Positions 52,501 to 63,990 of a stretch of DNA of 64,000 bases are shown here, in pieces. Each line of letters starts with the position of its first letter. Positions within the stretch are counted from its first letter, which is position 1. The position numbers and the translations under genes were made by a program. Source of the DNA: Haliclystus octoradiatus (lineage: Eukaryota; Cnidaria; Staurozoa; Stauromedusae; Haliclystidae); the NCBI GenBank assembly GCA_916610825.1, contig OU744454.1, forward strand, positions 2,338,501-2,402,500. Direction: 5' to 3'. The notes under the pieces were generated by a model. The model was not told the origin of the DNA and made no database searches. It was given only the letters and a program-made list of their open reading frames with translations.

Positions 52501-55500
52501 CGGTCACCTCTATACAATGACCACATGTCACTTTATAGTCATTATCTAGAATCACTTTAGCAATGTCTAAGATAAAATGTTTTATTAAATCAACACATTT
52601 TCAACTATAAAAATCTAATAATATATCTGTATTGTTTTATCTGTGAAATGTTGGCCATTTGCTAGAGAATCCGATTCTCAATGAATTGCTTACATCTTAC
52701 ATCAATTCATTCTAAGCTCTTTTGTAAACAATGCTCACTACTGACACAAAAACCATGGAAAAAGAGTGAAGTGTCATGCTATTTTCAGATTTTCACATGT
52801 TTTCATGGTTTACAAAAAAATATGGTCTAAAAAATTTGTGGTTTCACTTTTTTTACATTTTCATAATGTTTTTACAACACTTTCATGGCATTTTCATGGT
52901 TTATTATTGTTGGTTGTGACTGTAAAAAGATTTTTGAATATCGGTTCAATTTATCAAGATTTTTGATTTCATAGTTAATTTTTGCTATTTTTTGCAAACA
53001 GACATTCTTCTTTTCCATTAATAAATTCAAACCTGTTGAAACAGAATGAACACTTTAAAGGCCACCTGTATATAGCGGTCAATCTCTCTACAGACTGCAT
53101 CTAATAGCTGGTTGTTATATACATATATCAATGTATCTGTGTTTGCCAACTGCCAAATATGAGTATAATACGCTGAACCAGCATTCAAAATGTTGTTATC
53201 TCATTATTATTTATGATTTTTAGGTGGAAGGTCAATGGTTGGTAGACTTCAAGTGAGTGATTTATAATTGATATGTATATTTTTTTTCATTAACACTTGA
53301 ATTACCTGTTTGAGTGGCCAGATGTCTAAAATAATACAGTGAAACCTGTATGTAACAACCAGCTATGAGAGGCGCATGTGCATGAATTGACCACTATTTG
53401 CAGGTGACCTTTACATACAGTGCTGATTTAATAGAAAATACTATTTTACAAACATGCCAATAATGACCACTATATATTATATAGACAGTTGGTTGATGTA
53501 GAGAGGTGATCATTACAATGGGTTTGCCTGTACTACAAATCTGTAATGATTTAATTAATCCAAATCCCCTTTATCTCACGTCGCTTAATATCGCCCAAAT
53601 TAATTAACCACACATCAGAAGGCAAATTTGACCTGGAAATAAATGTTTGCTTTTATTAACAGGACGATGATAGCGATTTACACGATGGCGTTGCTTTTTC
53701 AAAACTCAAACAACAAGTGGATCAGCAAGTATGACATTGAATTATTGTGTTTTATGACTAATGAGATCATTTTGTATACTGAAACCTTTACATAACAGTC
53801 ACCTATAATACCTTTATTCAAATAACCACTATAGACAGGTGGCCTGTATATACAGGGCTTTTTCAATAGAAATGCTATTTTAGACATTGCCAGAATAACC
53901 ACTATAGACAGGTGGCCATTATATACAGGGTTGATTCAATAGAAATGCTATTTTAGACATTGCCAGAATAACCACTATAGACAGGTGGCCATTATATACA
54001 GGGTTGATTCAATAGAAATGCTATTTTAGACATTGCCAGAATAACCACTATAGACAGGTGGCCATTATATACAGGGTTGATTCAATAGAAATGCTATTTT
54101 AGACATTGCCAGAATAACCACTATAGACAGGTGGCCTGTATATACAGGGCTTTTTCAATAGAAAGTGTAGTAATAATTTGAATACTGATAATTTGACTAT
54201 TATAGACATGTGACATATAAACATGTATAAACAGGGTTGATTAGGAATGGTATTTCTTTTATATTGCGGAATTGGTCACTAGAGACAGGTGGTCATATTA
54301 ACAGTGGTCCTTATAAAAGGTTTGACTGTATCTAATAACATTTTAATAATTAATATGTAGCGTTTTCCTGATTATATTTTATTATTATTTAACATGATCT
54401 TAATTTTAGTTTCTTGACATGCATCGACAACACCAGGATGAGATTAATCAGTTAGAAGAGAAGTTTAAAGAGAGAGAGGATAAATTTCGACATTCTCAAA
54501 ATGAAAAACTCAACAAGGTAGTTTTTTACAGTATTGAAAAATAAATTCTGGAAAGGGTTGGCCGGCTCACTATAATCTGTTGATGTTTTGTTTTCAGTCA
54601 AGGCTGCTAATTGAGCAATATCGAATTGCATTAGAAGATCAAAAAGAAACTGAAAATGACAGACCGCCTTCAGAACTCATTGCATTAACATCAGTAAGTT
54701 CTGACTACCCATATTCCTAATTGCTACAGTCAAACATGTTCTAACAGCCACCTCATACATCGATCATCTGTTTATATAGTGGTCAATCTTGGTGCGTCTA
54801 AATAGTAGTTTCTATTGAATCAACCCTGTATATAAAGGCAGCCTGCATATAGCGGTCAAATTATCTACATCTCATAGCGGGCTGTGATATACAGGGTTAC
54901 TAATTATAATATGGGTTACTGATCAGACACTTACTAAAGTGAATTTTCAGACTTTTAGTGGTTTTCAGACTGTTTTTCTCATTTCAAACTCCACTAATTA
55001 CCATTTTCTCATTAAGATTCATTGAAAATTTATCCAGATATCCTAGATTTATGCTTATTTTTGAAATTTGAATTCTCGTGTTTGACTAACACTAATGTTA
55101 TTAATTATTAGTCATTGACTAACAGGTCTATACGAAACTTGAAAATTGTATAGCTCTATTGACCACTGCGTGTTTTCTTCCCATTATGGTGGGAACACGC
55201 AACAGATAATTGCGTTTTTGATTCGCTTCAATACCTTAAAATTAATTTTATAATTATATGTTACAAAATTGACCAGTTAGTCACCCTAGCACCAACATTA
55301 TTAATTTGTATAATTGTATCCAGTGATGTATTTAGTTTTATATTTCATACTAATATTGCACTACAGCTATTAGGTTTGTTAATTTTTGTGTTATGTAGAA
55401 ACTGCGGGAACATGATCAAATGTTAATTGAGCATAAGGTAAACATTATAATATTAATACGATATCATCACATATTCGTTCTCTAATTGCACATATTAATT

Positions 55501-58500
55501 TATGTTTTGACAGATTTTACCCTATTGTGATAGATTAATACCTAGTATATATCAAGTCTTTATACCTGATTAACTCAGATTGTAGATAACCTATTCTTCA
55601 GATCCGATAGCTAGGGAGAACTGTCTCAGATTGCAGAGCAACTCGACTTCAGATCTGATTATATCTGGTCAACTGTGGTTCAAATCCCCTCGAAGGTCAA
55701 CTCAGTCTTGAATAAATCTGAACTAAAATATCGCATGAGTACCATCTTCTGGTAACGAATGGGATGATCTAGACGGAATTGCATTTTGAATACCTAAGCT
55801 ATGGCGGATCACTGCAAATTGACAATTGATGCCTACTTTGTTATGAAATCTGTTGAATTTGATCGGTAGTGTTGCAGTTGAGATCAATAAAGGAGCCTTC
55901 GGTAGGGTAATGCGGTCTCAATTACCCCCAATAGATGCGATTGCCCATTGTTCAAATACTCCAATTGTCAACTTAGCTTTGAATCATTAGCTGAGAATTA
56001 TTTAATTATTGTGGATGAAATGATCAAGTGCTGTGTTAAAGAGTTACTACACACTTGCCATGTATATACTCATATTTACTAAACGAGAAAAAGTTGGGAG
56101 ACGCGAGTGAAGCACTAAAAAATCATTTGCTCTGATTGAGAAAGAACAAACAGCTTTGCGTATAATTGTCTTTCATTCTGTGTTTTATTTTGCATTCTGC
56201 ACGGCCAATAACTCATTTACCACGCGTTTCGATCAAAATAGGCATCTTGAGCTGAGTATTGTTTTGTAAATCGTAGCCGTAATTGAAATATGTATTGTTA
56301 GGGAATACAAAATTCTAAGATTCTCATTTTCTAACAAGTCAAAGTTTTCAAGTGTAGTCAGTTTTCCCGGCTTTCAGAGCCATGTTTTACCCTAGGATTT
56401 CATTCACATTCTTTCAACCAATCAGATCACAGAAACTCTTTGTGATATTTCGGAAAGCATTCTATCAACACACACGATGCGTAGTGAGTCACAAGAAAAA
56501 TGTTAAAGAGTCATAAGCTGCCACCTACAAGCATGGAAGCTATGTTCCGGTAGAGCTCTCAAATTAATCTGTATTGATGTTTTAAAAATGCTTTTTAAAC
56601 AACCGCAATTTGGAAAGACATTCAACAATTTCATAAAATAATACATGGTATAAATTTTCTTTCAGGCACTCATGGATCGATTGAAGAAAGATCCCGTATG
56701 TATTATAGATTAATTTTTCTCATTCATGTTGAAGCTGCGTTAGTCAATCTTAATGTTCCAGTTATAAATGGAAGCAAGTATTTTCAACTACTGTCACAAT
56801 GACACAATGATTTAACTACAGTCTCATTCATGTTGAAGCTGCGTTAGTCAATCTTAATGTTCCAGTTATAAATGGAAGCAAGTATTTTCAACTACTGTCA
56901 CAATGACACAATGATTTAACTACAGTAAAACTTCTCCATACTAGACAGCTATTGACTGTATATATAGCTTTAGTGGAGACCATTGGTTATTTGGTTATAG
57001 GAAGTATTTCTATAAACTACGTGCAGACTCAAAATATTTCTAAGCAAAACAATAGAAATGTCTCAAATAGTTCTACTGTTTTGCTTAGGAACATTTTTTA
57101 AGTCTATCACAGGCTAACAATATATAATTGTCTACTACAGTATATGCATGTTGCTCTGGAGGAACGGTAATGTAGAATAGTCATTTGTGACAACAATGAC
57201 CACTATAGACAGATGTCTGCTATATAAACGTGACCGTATTAATTTGTTTGACGCTATAATATATGTCCAAAGACCGTTAAAAATATATTGTGCATAATTA
57301 GATTTTACATTGACTTACATTTGAGCACGAGAAGCAGCATATGCCATTAATATAGCATTTCATGTTGTATTGCATGCTAAGGTCCAACAAAAATGGGGAT
57401 CCTGCCATCCTAGTTATCGGATCAGAAGACTAGAACAAATTCAGAAGAAGATTGATAAGTTTTTGATTTATAGGCCAAAACTCAACAAAACATTCAGAAG
57501 AAAATACTTGAAATGTTCCAAGATTCCAGAACGCTTAACCTTTTATCGAACGCTGGTCTCAGCGTTGTTATTCTGTGTAAAGCAATGTTGGGGGCAAATT
57601 ATGGTAACTCCTACTAGCTTCTTCCTTATTTGGTACAGACTATACAATGAATCAGACTTTGCTTTTTTTATTGTTCATTGGGGGGATAGAGCCTTTGCAG
57701 AAAGCCAGCAACCAATATACCTTTCATGGTAAAAGGTGAAGACACTGAAAGAAACCTGTCTGTTGTGAAACTGCTCAATTAGAAATCTTAAAAACGAAAT
57801 CCAGTGTCTGATTCAGATTTTTTTGCAAATAATGAATACTTTTAAAGTAGGATTTAAAACATAGTGCATTTTCAAAATAGATAAGTTGCATTTGTATATT
57901 TGTCAAAGAGTATCTTTTATAACGCCCAAGCTGTTTTATCTGTAGGCAGCAAGGGATAACACCGATGGTGAAACTAATCGTCTCTCAACTCGTCCACCAG
58001 CTAGTCCATTACGTAAGTAAATTTATCATTTATGTTTATAACTTTGTGTCATTATGATATCAAGGTTCTTCTCGTTTATCAAATGTAAAGTGCAAAGAAA
58101 AGTTTGTTTAAAAAAACTTATAAAGGCTACCTCTAATTCAACTAAATGATATATGATAAACATGACACAAAGAATCAGAATAGATAATTTAATAACAGCT
58201 ACCACTTATAAAGTGCCTAAATACAAATACAAATAGTTACAATAATTTAAGAAACTTTTGATGATATATATGTTTAACTTCTCGAAAATTTGAGAAGCAA
58301 GATAATTAATAATTAATATGAAAGTATGCTTGTTTTAATATTATTTTTTAATTTTCTCCGATTAATTTTTTCTATTTTAAATTTGAAAGATTGCAATGTT
58401 TTGCTTTGACAATATCTTTAACGAGAAAGTTCCACAAGGGGATTACGATAAGGATATACCCCTGCAAAAACAGTTCAGGAGTTCATGAACAGTTCAGGAA

Positions 58501-61500
58501 AATCGGAGCAATTTGACGTTCATGAACTGTTCATACTGTTCATGAACTGTTCATGAACTCCTGAACTGTTTTTTCAAGGGTAGTAATAATCTAGCTTCAA
58601 CTGTGAGGCCCTTTGTAGGAGGACCCCAATATCTCATATTGCAGTCAATTTTTCTATGGAATATTTGAATATACAGTACAAAATAGTCAATAATTTTTTA
58701 AAAATCCATTTGACTGTACAGATATCTCATACTTTATAAATCAAATATGAGACCATTTATTAATGCCATATGGGTTATATAAACACATCTTTGTTGCTAC
58801 AAAACACTCAAAAGGCTTCAGAAAATCACCCGCTGTGGTGGCCTATAATTCTCTTACATCTACCTTATGTCTCGTGACGCAACACTTGTGTTTCTATAAG
58901 TTCTATAACCTATATTGCTCGGGAAGTGTTTAATATATGTTTTGTTTGAGGTTAATTTCTACAATTTCATTATAATTATAAATAGATTGTTGATCATTAT
59001 AGCACAGTTACGTCTATAATAACATGATATTTTACAGGATCTCTCAGCCCGGAAAGTTCTCTCTTGTTACAAAGCAAACATCCATCCCAAGGTTAGATAC
59101 TGTATACAGAAAACATTTTACATCTAAGAAATAGCCTTTAATTACTCATTATGTAAAAATCATGTACAGTAAAACCTGTGTATAACAGTCAGCTATGAGA
59201 TATAGAAAAAATGACCACTATAGACAGGTGGTCGTTACATACAAGGTTAATTTAATAGAATATACTATTTTAGACATTGCAAGGGTGACCACTATATCAA
59301 GGTGGTCTTACATACAGGGTTGATTCAATAGAAATCATGTTTTAGACATGGCACTATATACATGTCGCCGCTGTATAGAGTTGATCGTTATAACAGATTT
59401 GACTATACTCACTGGTGAACCACTCCTTAACTTAAATTGATAAAATTCCAGAGAAAATTGGTTAAAAATGTTGTAGATTCTTGAGGCTACCTTCGTGGCA
59501 TACACTGGTCATATTTTCTAATAATGATATCTTTTCAATGTTTTTCATATGATGATTTTTTCCACGTATCTTGTCTGTGCAATTGCAAACAAATACTTGC
59601 CTGCACTGCTATTTTATAATATATATTGATTAATTCCATCTCTCCGTTTAGATGGCTCGATACCACTTTGGGTTTCTCGTAACACATCTGGTTCATATAG
59701 ATTATGGCGTAACTCATCATCAAGCAAAGGAGACTGGAGAGACCTATTTACACTCAATGTATTATCATCACCTTCATCAGAATTTAACAAGGCCTTATAC
59801 ATTTATTCAGCGGCTGGTTCACCTTACTGGAGACAATATGTTTCAGCATCTGCTGTGCCACCACGTTCTGTGTATAGGCTTGATTATGTTGTCTATGTCT
59901 CTGCAATTGCATTGATTGGTACGATTCAATGTCACGTGCTTGACACTGGGAGTGGTTCTGTTGTTCGGTCTGCTGTTTCAAAGACAACTGACCTAGATGG
60001 TTGGAAAGAGAAAGGATTAAGCTTTTTTGCTTTTAAAGACGGCCCACGGACAGGTACGTTACAATTCATGAATTGATTTAAGATTATTTCATGCTTCGAG
60101 CCCAGGTCCTGTTTTCAATATTTGTGAAGTAATCGATCCATTGATACAAACCAAACAAGTCGATGCATGTCGAGTCGAGTTGTGTAAATTAAGTGTTTTG
60201 TTGAATCTACTGCAACATTTTCGAGTAAGTAGAAAAATTGCTAAATTATTTTTCAACGTACCATAGGGTCTGTGAACAATCAACAAAATCTGGAAAATGA
60301 TGATTTTTTAAATTTCTATCTAATGTGCAGCTTTCAAGTTGATGAAGGTTACCTATCAAGTCCACTATAGTCGATGTATATGCTACTCCCCCATCCCCCG
60401 CCAATATAGGGACGTCTGTGAAGAAGAAACAATGTTTCACTGAGTTTTCAATATACAGAGAATCTGCTGGCAGGTTAATTATTTTTAACAGTTTCTGACT
60501 CTCATGCGTGCACCACTTTGATACGTGTCATCAATAAATGTATTGTTATTGAATAGTATTGGTGCTGTCTCGTCTGTTTAGGAAGACGCAAATCAGTTAC
60601 CACACCAATCTCATCATTTAGCACTCAAGATGCCACAGATTCAGGTTGGTATTGTCTCACCAATAAAAACAGACTGTTGAGACAATATCGATCACAAGCG
60701 AGTGAACAATCGGAAAATGGAATCATAATAATTTGGACCAACGAGTTTGTGGGATTAATTAAATCACATCTCTTTGCTCCGGAGTTCAGCGTCATACTAT
60801 CAGACCGATGGTCTACGTGTAACGCATGCAAATCTTGCTACTTGTTCCTACAACGAATTTGTTAAGCACTGATGCCTAAATATGACTGAGCGTATTTTAT
60901 ATGTGTATACACTATACAAAAGTGTGTATACAAGACGTTTATACGAAAGTGCATTGTTTCTTATGCTGATCCTGAGACCCGAAGGTTATATCATATCAAA
61001 AATCTGAAATTTATTTTAAGCTTTGTATCTAAAATACACAAATATTTTATTGCTAATGCTTTGTTGCGCTTCCCCAATCCCCATGGTTCTGACTCTAAAG
61101 GTGGACCTTTTTTGGAATAGAAGACTTGGTCCCGGTATGTATAATTCCGGGGTATAATTGTTAAATAGCGTATTCAGATATCAGAGTATTCTAATTTCTA
61201 ACTTATGCAGTAACATATGGGGCCTCTGCGTGGGCTCGCCTCGTATTTGAATAATGACATCGGATGTAAACTCGATATTCATACATTTTCAATGCTATGT
61301 TTTGTGATTTATAGGATTGGGGTTAGAAGAACCGGTGCTAATCATTATTATGTTTTAATCTTAGAATCGTTCTTTCTTAGGAGACGATGTTTCTGTTTCG
61401 AGTTTTGCAGCTACAGATGAAACGAAAATGAACCTTGCTGCTGAAATTAAAAAGTAATTATTTACTGTCCAGGACGGTTCATGAACTCCTGAACTGTGTT

Positions 61501-62941
61501 TCGCACGGGAATGTCCAAGATAATTTTGTCCTTTCTTCTATAGCTCAATAAACCGTATTTGCGTTATAGATTTCTTTGACATTTTTGTGTTTCTACTGCT
61601 TAATTTCCATTTATTTTATTTATTATAACTGTTATTTCTATGTATCATATCACTTATTTGTCCACTACTAACCTCTCTTGACACATAATGTAACACCTAT
61701 AGTTGAAAGAATGTAATGTTTTTAAACTAGAGTCTGATATTTTTGAGATCTTGATTTCGTGAAACAGCTACATTGTTTTTATAAGAAATTAAGAACACAT
61801 TTTTATAAGAATATAGAAAACAGATTCTGGAGCATTTAAATACTTTAATCTACATGTAATTCATATAAGTTGGAAATGAAATAAAAAATATATATTTGAT
61901 TACAAAGTTGAAAATATTATGCAAATTAAAAAGTAGAGAAAACTATTTTTAATAATAATAATAATGAGAAGGTCAAGAAAGACACATTAGTTGGTTGTAA
62001 CTCCAAGTTTCACGTTATTAAACTAATTTATTAAAGCTAGCTTTAGCTATAGTATAGATAGATGTACTGTGAATAATATTGTTTTTGTAATTCTAATATT
62101 TATGCAAAAATAATATAGGTATACAATTTCAACAAAATCAAAAATGTCAAGACTACATTTCAGACTGCCATTTCTAGAAAATGAAGAACATTTTAGGCTC
62201 AACTCAATTTTACATGCTCTCTAATATAACAAGAGCATGTATCAAACTAATATTTTCTGTGTTTTACTCAGGAGTCGTGAGAATTTACTAGATAAAGATG
62301 ACGATCCTATGTCAAGGTAATACTAATTATGATTCTAATTATTTATGCCATGTTTCAGTCAAAGTCTGTAAATTTCCAACACACATATTACTCATTTTCA
62401 AATAAGAAACTCATAGAAATTTATAGTTATTTTTAATTCAATTAGATTAATATAATGTACGAAACTGTCAAAACGGTATTGTTTCTCGCACGGACTAGCT
62501 AGATAGCATAATGTACTCAGGAGTCAGTGGCTATTTGCCTATACACGTTTTTTTTTTTTGAAAGAAAATTTGGAATCTGTTGGTATTGAAACTTTCTTAA
62601 CAAAGTCGTAAGTTGTTTTTTTTTAAAGAAAATTTGGAATCCGTTAGTATTGAAACTTTCTTAACAAAGTCGTAAGTTTTTTTTTTTGAAAGAAAATTTG
62701 GAATCCGTTAGTATTGAAACTTTCTTAACAAAGTCGTAAGTTTTTTTTTTTTGAAAGAAAATTTGGAATCCGTTAGTATTGAAACTTTCTTAACAAAGTC
62801 ATAAGTTTTTTTTTTTTGAAAGAAACTTTGGAATCCGTTAGTATTGAAACTTTCTTAACAAAGTCGTAATTTCAGTATTAAAACTTTCTCAAGACTTTCA
62901 ATAACATTATTCAAATATCAAACATGCATTACAGATATTAA
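43537..62941 (+). CDS. DZIP1: Zinc finger protein DZIP1 (iguana), about 22 exons
   Basis: A basal-body protein needed for ciliogenesis and Hedgehog signalling. Exons: 43537-43630, 44163-44225, 44822-44919, 46214-46351, 47285-47422, 48646-48879, 49615-49698, 51087-51164, 52420-52447, 53224-53252, 53663-53728, 54410-54517, 54598-54693, 55399-55437, 56666-56695, 57946-58012, 59038-59091, 59652-60053, 60582-60644, 61381-61453, 62272-62316. Every phase agrees. A last exon at 62935 giving RY-stop is a guess. The DZIP1 N-domain reads FSFQRRNGKIDWKKL, DVEQVYRDVDIDILQSN, then DPNFLKLFKLAQMLIDYLLH. Next comes one C2H2 finger, CPYCSKSFMNDDFLRKHIER, then long charged coiled coil to 56.7 kb and a Ser-rich tail. 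Total about 677 residues (human 867). Exon 59652 is unusually long and does not look like coiled coil. Confidence 0.9.
44414..44510. repeat. GTTCATGAAC element
   Basis: Starts cccctgcaaaaaagttag, with ttcatgaac words. 3' end unclear. DZIP1 intron. Confidence 0.55.
44935..45060 (-). mobile_element. LINE/SINE 3' tail
   Basis: On - it ends ctttctgaataaatgagg then (gat)n. Upstream, acgaaaaacacacatcagat recurs almost exactly at 63.48 kb (-), pointing to a dispersed element. Confidence 0.5.
45380..45570. repeat. GTTCATGAAC element
   Basis: Tandem gttcatgaacagttcatgaa words ending gaactgttttcgcagggg. DZIP1 intron. Confidence 0.65.
46495..46690. repeat. MITE, ACCATGAAAA family
   Basis: Alternating accatgaaaac / gttttcatgg text with inverted ends. 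Relatives at 48895-49100 and 52740-52910, all in DZIP1 introns. Confidence 0.6.
46742..46910. repeat. Fold-back element, ~169 bp
   Basis: Left arm aatgatggagatatcgatat then tacgcttattctg. Right arm cagaataagcgtga then tatcaatatctccgtcatt. Confidence 0.7.
47484..47645. repeat. GTTCATGAAC element
   Basis: Starts ccccagtgaaaagttcatg; gttcatgaac words through to 47645. DZIP1 intron. Confidence 0.55.
47735..47910. repeat. MITE, GTCCGACAAAAG family
   Basis: cagtgtctaacaaaag to cactttcatcgaaccctg with the family body gaattgctctagccttccgg. Confidence 0.6.
48431..48561. repeat. Fold-back element with ~45-bp arms
   Basis: Left arm gagaaggtcaagagagacac, attctttggttgtaactcca. Right arm is the reverse complement, with gtgtctttcttgaccttctc at its end. 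A single arm recurs at 61972-62030. Confidence 0.8.
48895..49100. repeat. MITE, ACCATGAAAA family
   Basis: ccaagaccaaaaccataaaa to ttcatggttttggtgtcag; palindromic accatgaaaa words between. Confidence 0.6.
51320..52152. mobile_element. 833-bp fold-back transposon, 7-bp TSD
   Basis: Left end caagatattataatagaacc, right end ggttctattataatatcttg. The arms (about 51320-51690 and 51787-52152) remain near-perfect reverse complements for about 365 bases, with a ~100-base unpaired centre. Flanks: ttaatac at 51313-51319 and 52153-52159. No ORF. Lies in a DZIP1 intron between exons at 51164 and 52420. Confidence 0.85.
52490..52630. repeat. MITE fragment, GTCAAACCTG family
   Basis: Starts ctgtcaaacctgttatagcg; body truncated. 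Confidence 0.55.
52740..52910. repeat. MITE, ACCATGAAAA family
   Basis: actgacacaaaaaccatgg to ggcattttcatggttt; palindromic words between. Confidence 0.6.
53325..53535. repeat. MITE, GTCAAACCTG family
   Basis: Left end acagtgaaacctgtatgtaa, right end attacaatgggtttgcctgt: about 20-bp imperfect TIR. Confidence 0.65.
53770..54330. repeat. MITE expanded into a 73-bp tandem array
   Basis: gacattgcc recurs at 53883 and 53956 and onward, a 73-base period (gacaggtggccattatatac, then agggttgattcaatagaaat), about 4.7 units. The array is flanked by GTCAAACCTG-type ends (ctgaaacctttacataac and aaaaggtttgactgt). Confidence 0.8.
54725..54905. repeat. MITE, GTCAAACCTG family
   Basis: tacagtcaaacatgttctaa to gggctgtgatatacaggg. 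Confidence 0.55.
55570..55755 (+). mobile_element. tRNA-derived SINE with a partly doubled head
   Basis: gattgcagagcaactcgac (A-box side), ggttcaaatcccc (B-box), then aaggtcaactcagtcttga and gagtaccatct, matching the SINE in Rep copy A. An extra partial head (gattaactcagattgtagat, then ttcagatccgata) precedes it at 55570-55610. Confidence 0.75.
56719..56926. repeat. Exact 104-bp tandem duplication
   Basis: ctcattcatgttgaagctgc to gatttaactacagt occurs at 56719-56822 and again at 56823-56926 with no difference seen by eye. It lies 23 bases after DZIP1 exon 56666-56695. Confidence 0.9.
57175..57255. repeat. MITE fragment, GTCAAACCTG family
   Basis: gaccactatagacagatg and gtgaccgtattaatttgtttgac; one end only. 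Confidence 0.45.
57378..57560. repeat. MITE, GTCCGACAAAAG family
   Basis: aaggtccaacaaaaatgggg to ccttttatcgaacgctgg; body gaagaagattgataagtttt. Confidence 0.65.
58457..58583. repeat. GTTCATGAAC element, compact and well bounded
   Basis: From tacccctgcaaaaacagttc to gaactgttttttcaagggta, with gttcatgaac tandem palindromes in 125 bp. TA lies at each edge, a possible TA target duplication. Best small member of the family here. Confidence 0.75.
59160..59415. repeat. MITE, GTCAAACCTG family
   Basis: tacagtaaaacctgtgtata to cgttataacagatttgacta; full-length with about 25-bp TIR. Confidence 0.65.
61468..61512. repeat. GTTCATGAAC element, single end
   Basis: ggttcatgaactcctgaact then gtgtttcgcacggg: only the right terminus remains. 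In the DZIP1 intron after exon 61381-61453. Confidence 0.5.
61972..62035. repeat. Solo arm of the 48.4-kb fold-back family
   Basis: gagaaggtcaagaaagacac, then ttggttgtaactccaagttt; no partner arm nearby. Confidence 0.65.
62548..62875. repeat. ~64-bp tandem array, 5 units
   Basis: Units of poly-T, then gaaagaaaatttggaatc, then gtattgaaactttcttaac. A few substitutions separate units. Between the last confident DZIP1 exon and the possible terminal exon. Confidence 0.9.
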
Positions 62942-63208
62942 ATGTTTCGCCATGCAGTTTAATGCAATTGAAGCATCTAGTAACTGTAGTGGTTTTATAT
63001 TGTATCACGTCATCGCATATTTGTCTATTGTTAATCATTTCCTGTAAATCTATATGTGTGTAAACTGTATCACGTAAACGTCCTCTTTTACCTCTTGTTG
63101 TCTAACTGTACGGTCGTGTCTGTTGTATCAAAGAGCTCTGACTAACGGCCATAGTAGCCCTTAGCATCTCTCCCTGTAATGTCAGCAGACACGGCCTACC
63201 ATTATCAT

Positions 63209-63214
63209 AATAAA
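63209..63214 (+). terminator. Possible polyadenylation signal of DZIP1
   Basis: AATAAA, about 270 bases after the proposed terminal stop at 62939-62941. Depends on that exon being right. Confidence 0.35.
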
Positions 63215-63239
63215 GAGTATTAACATTATATGGATTGTG

Positions 63240-63990
63240 TCGTATTAAATCTCCTACATAACTATAGAAATTTCATTAAAATGATTCCTCTTATTACAAA
63301 CATCAAACAATTCAAGGTCTTCAAGGAAATCAAGGGGTACGGTCAGTACATGATCTTGGGATTCCAGGAAAGATAAACATGACAAATAAAATCTGACAAA
63401 AGTTTGCAAACACAAATAATCGACTTTCTTAAGCCCTGGGCAAACGACAGCAACTTTTGCGCCACAAATTTGGTTTTGTCTGACGTGTGTTTTTCGTGTT
63501 CTAAGGCCCTGTTTACAAGGAGGGCGGGTTACTCGGGTAGGCGAGTTACTGACGTTACTCGGGTTGTCCTCATAAACACGGAACACATTTTAACTAGATT
63601 TGTCTTGAATTGTCCGATGTGCGGATCCACGACCACAATAACTGTACAGGCATTCATGTTCCATATTATATAGGACAGTAGAATATAGATATTATTTAAG
63701 AATCAAGAATCGATAGACAGCTTAAATGCTATAACTTTCATGAAACCATGACCCGAGAACATGAAAGCTGCTATCCCCAAAACAAAAATAGCTAGTCCTA
63801 TAGCCAATTTCCCGATTACCTATGCCGATTACCCATCTAGCGGTATATTGCTAGGTAAGGCGATATCGTCTCCTATCTCTCCGTTAGTGAATACTATTTG
63901 GACGCCCCTGGATGAAGCATTGTATTATGTACGATATCCTATCAGATGAAATTTACCGGAGCTACAATTGAAATAAATACAAAGTTGCAT
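63240..63990. other. Right edge, no gene seen
   Basis: Contains a dispersed element at about 63400-63580 (gtgtgtttttcgtgttctaa, shared with 45.0 kb). The - frame here (63586-63254) has no family match and is most likely transposon text. Confidence 0.4.

Noticed and set aside
59535..60286. Several - strand frames opposite DZIP1 exon 59652
   Set aside because: Shadows of the + strand exon, which fits the DZIP1 phase at both ends.
63254..63586. 110-codon - strand frame at the right edge
   Set aside because: Overlaps a dispersed repeat shared with 45.0 kb and shows no family features.
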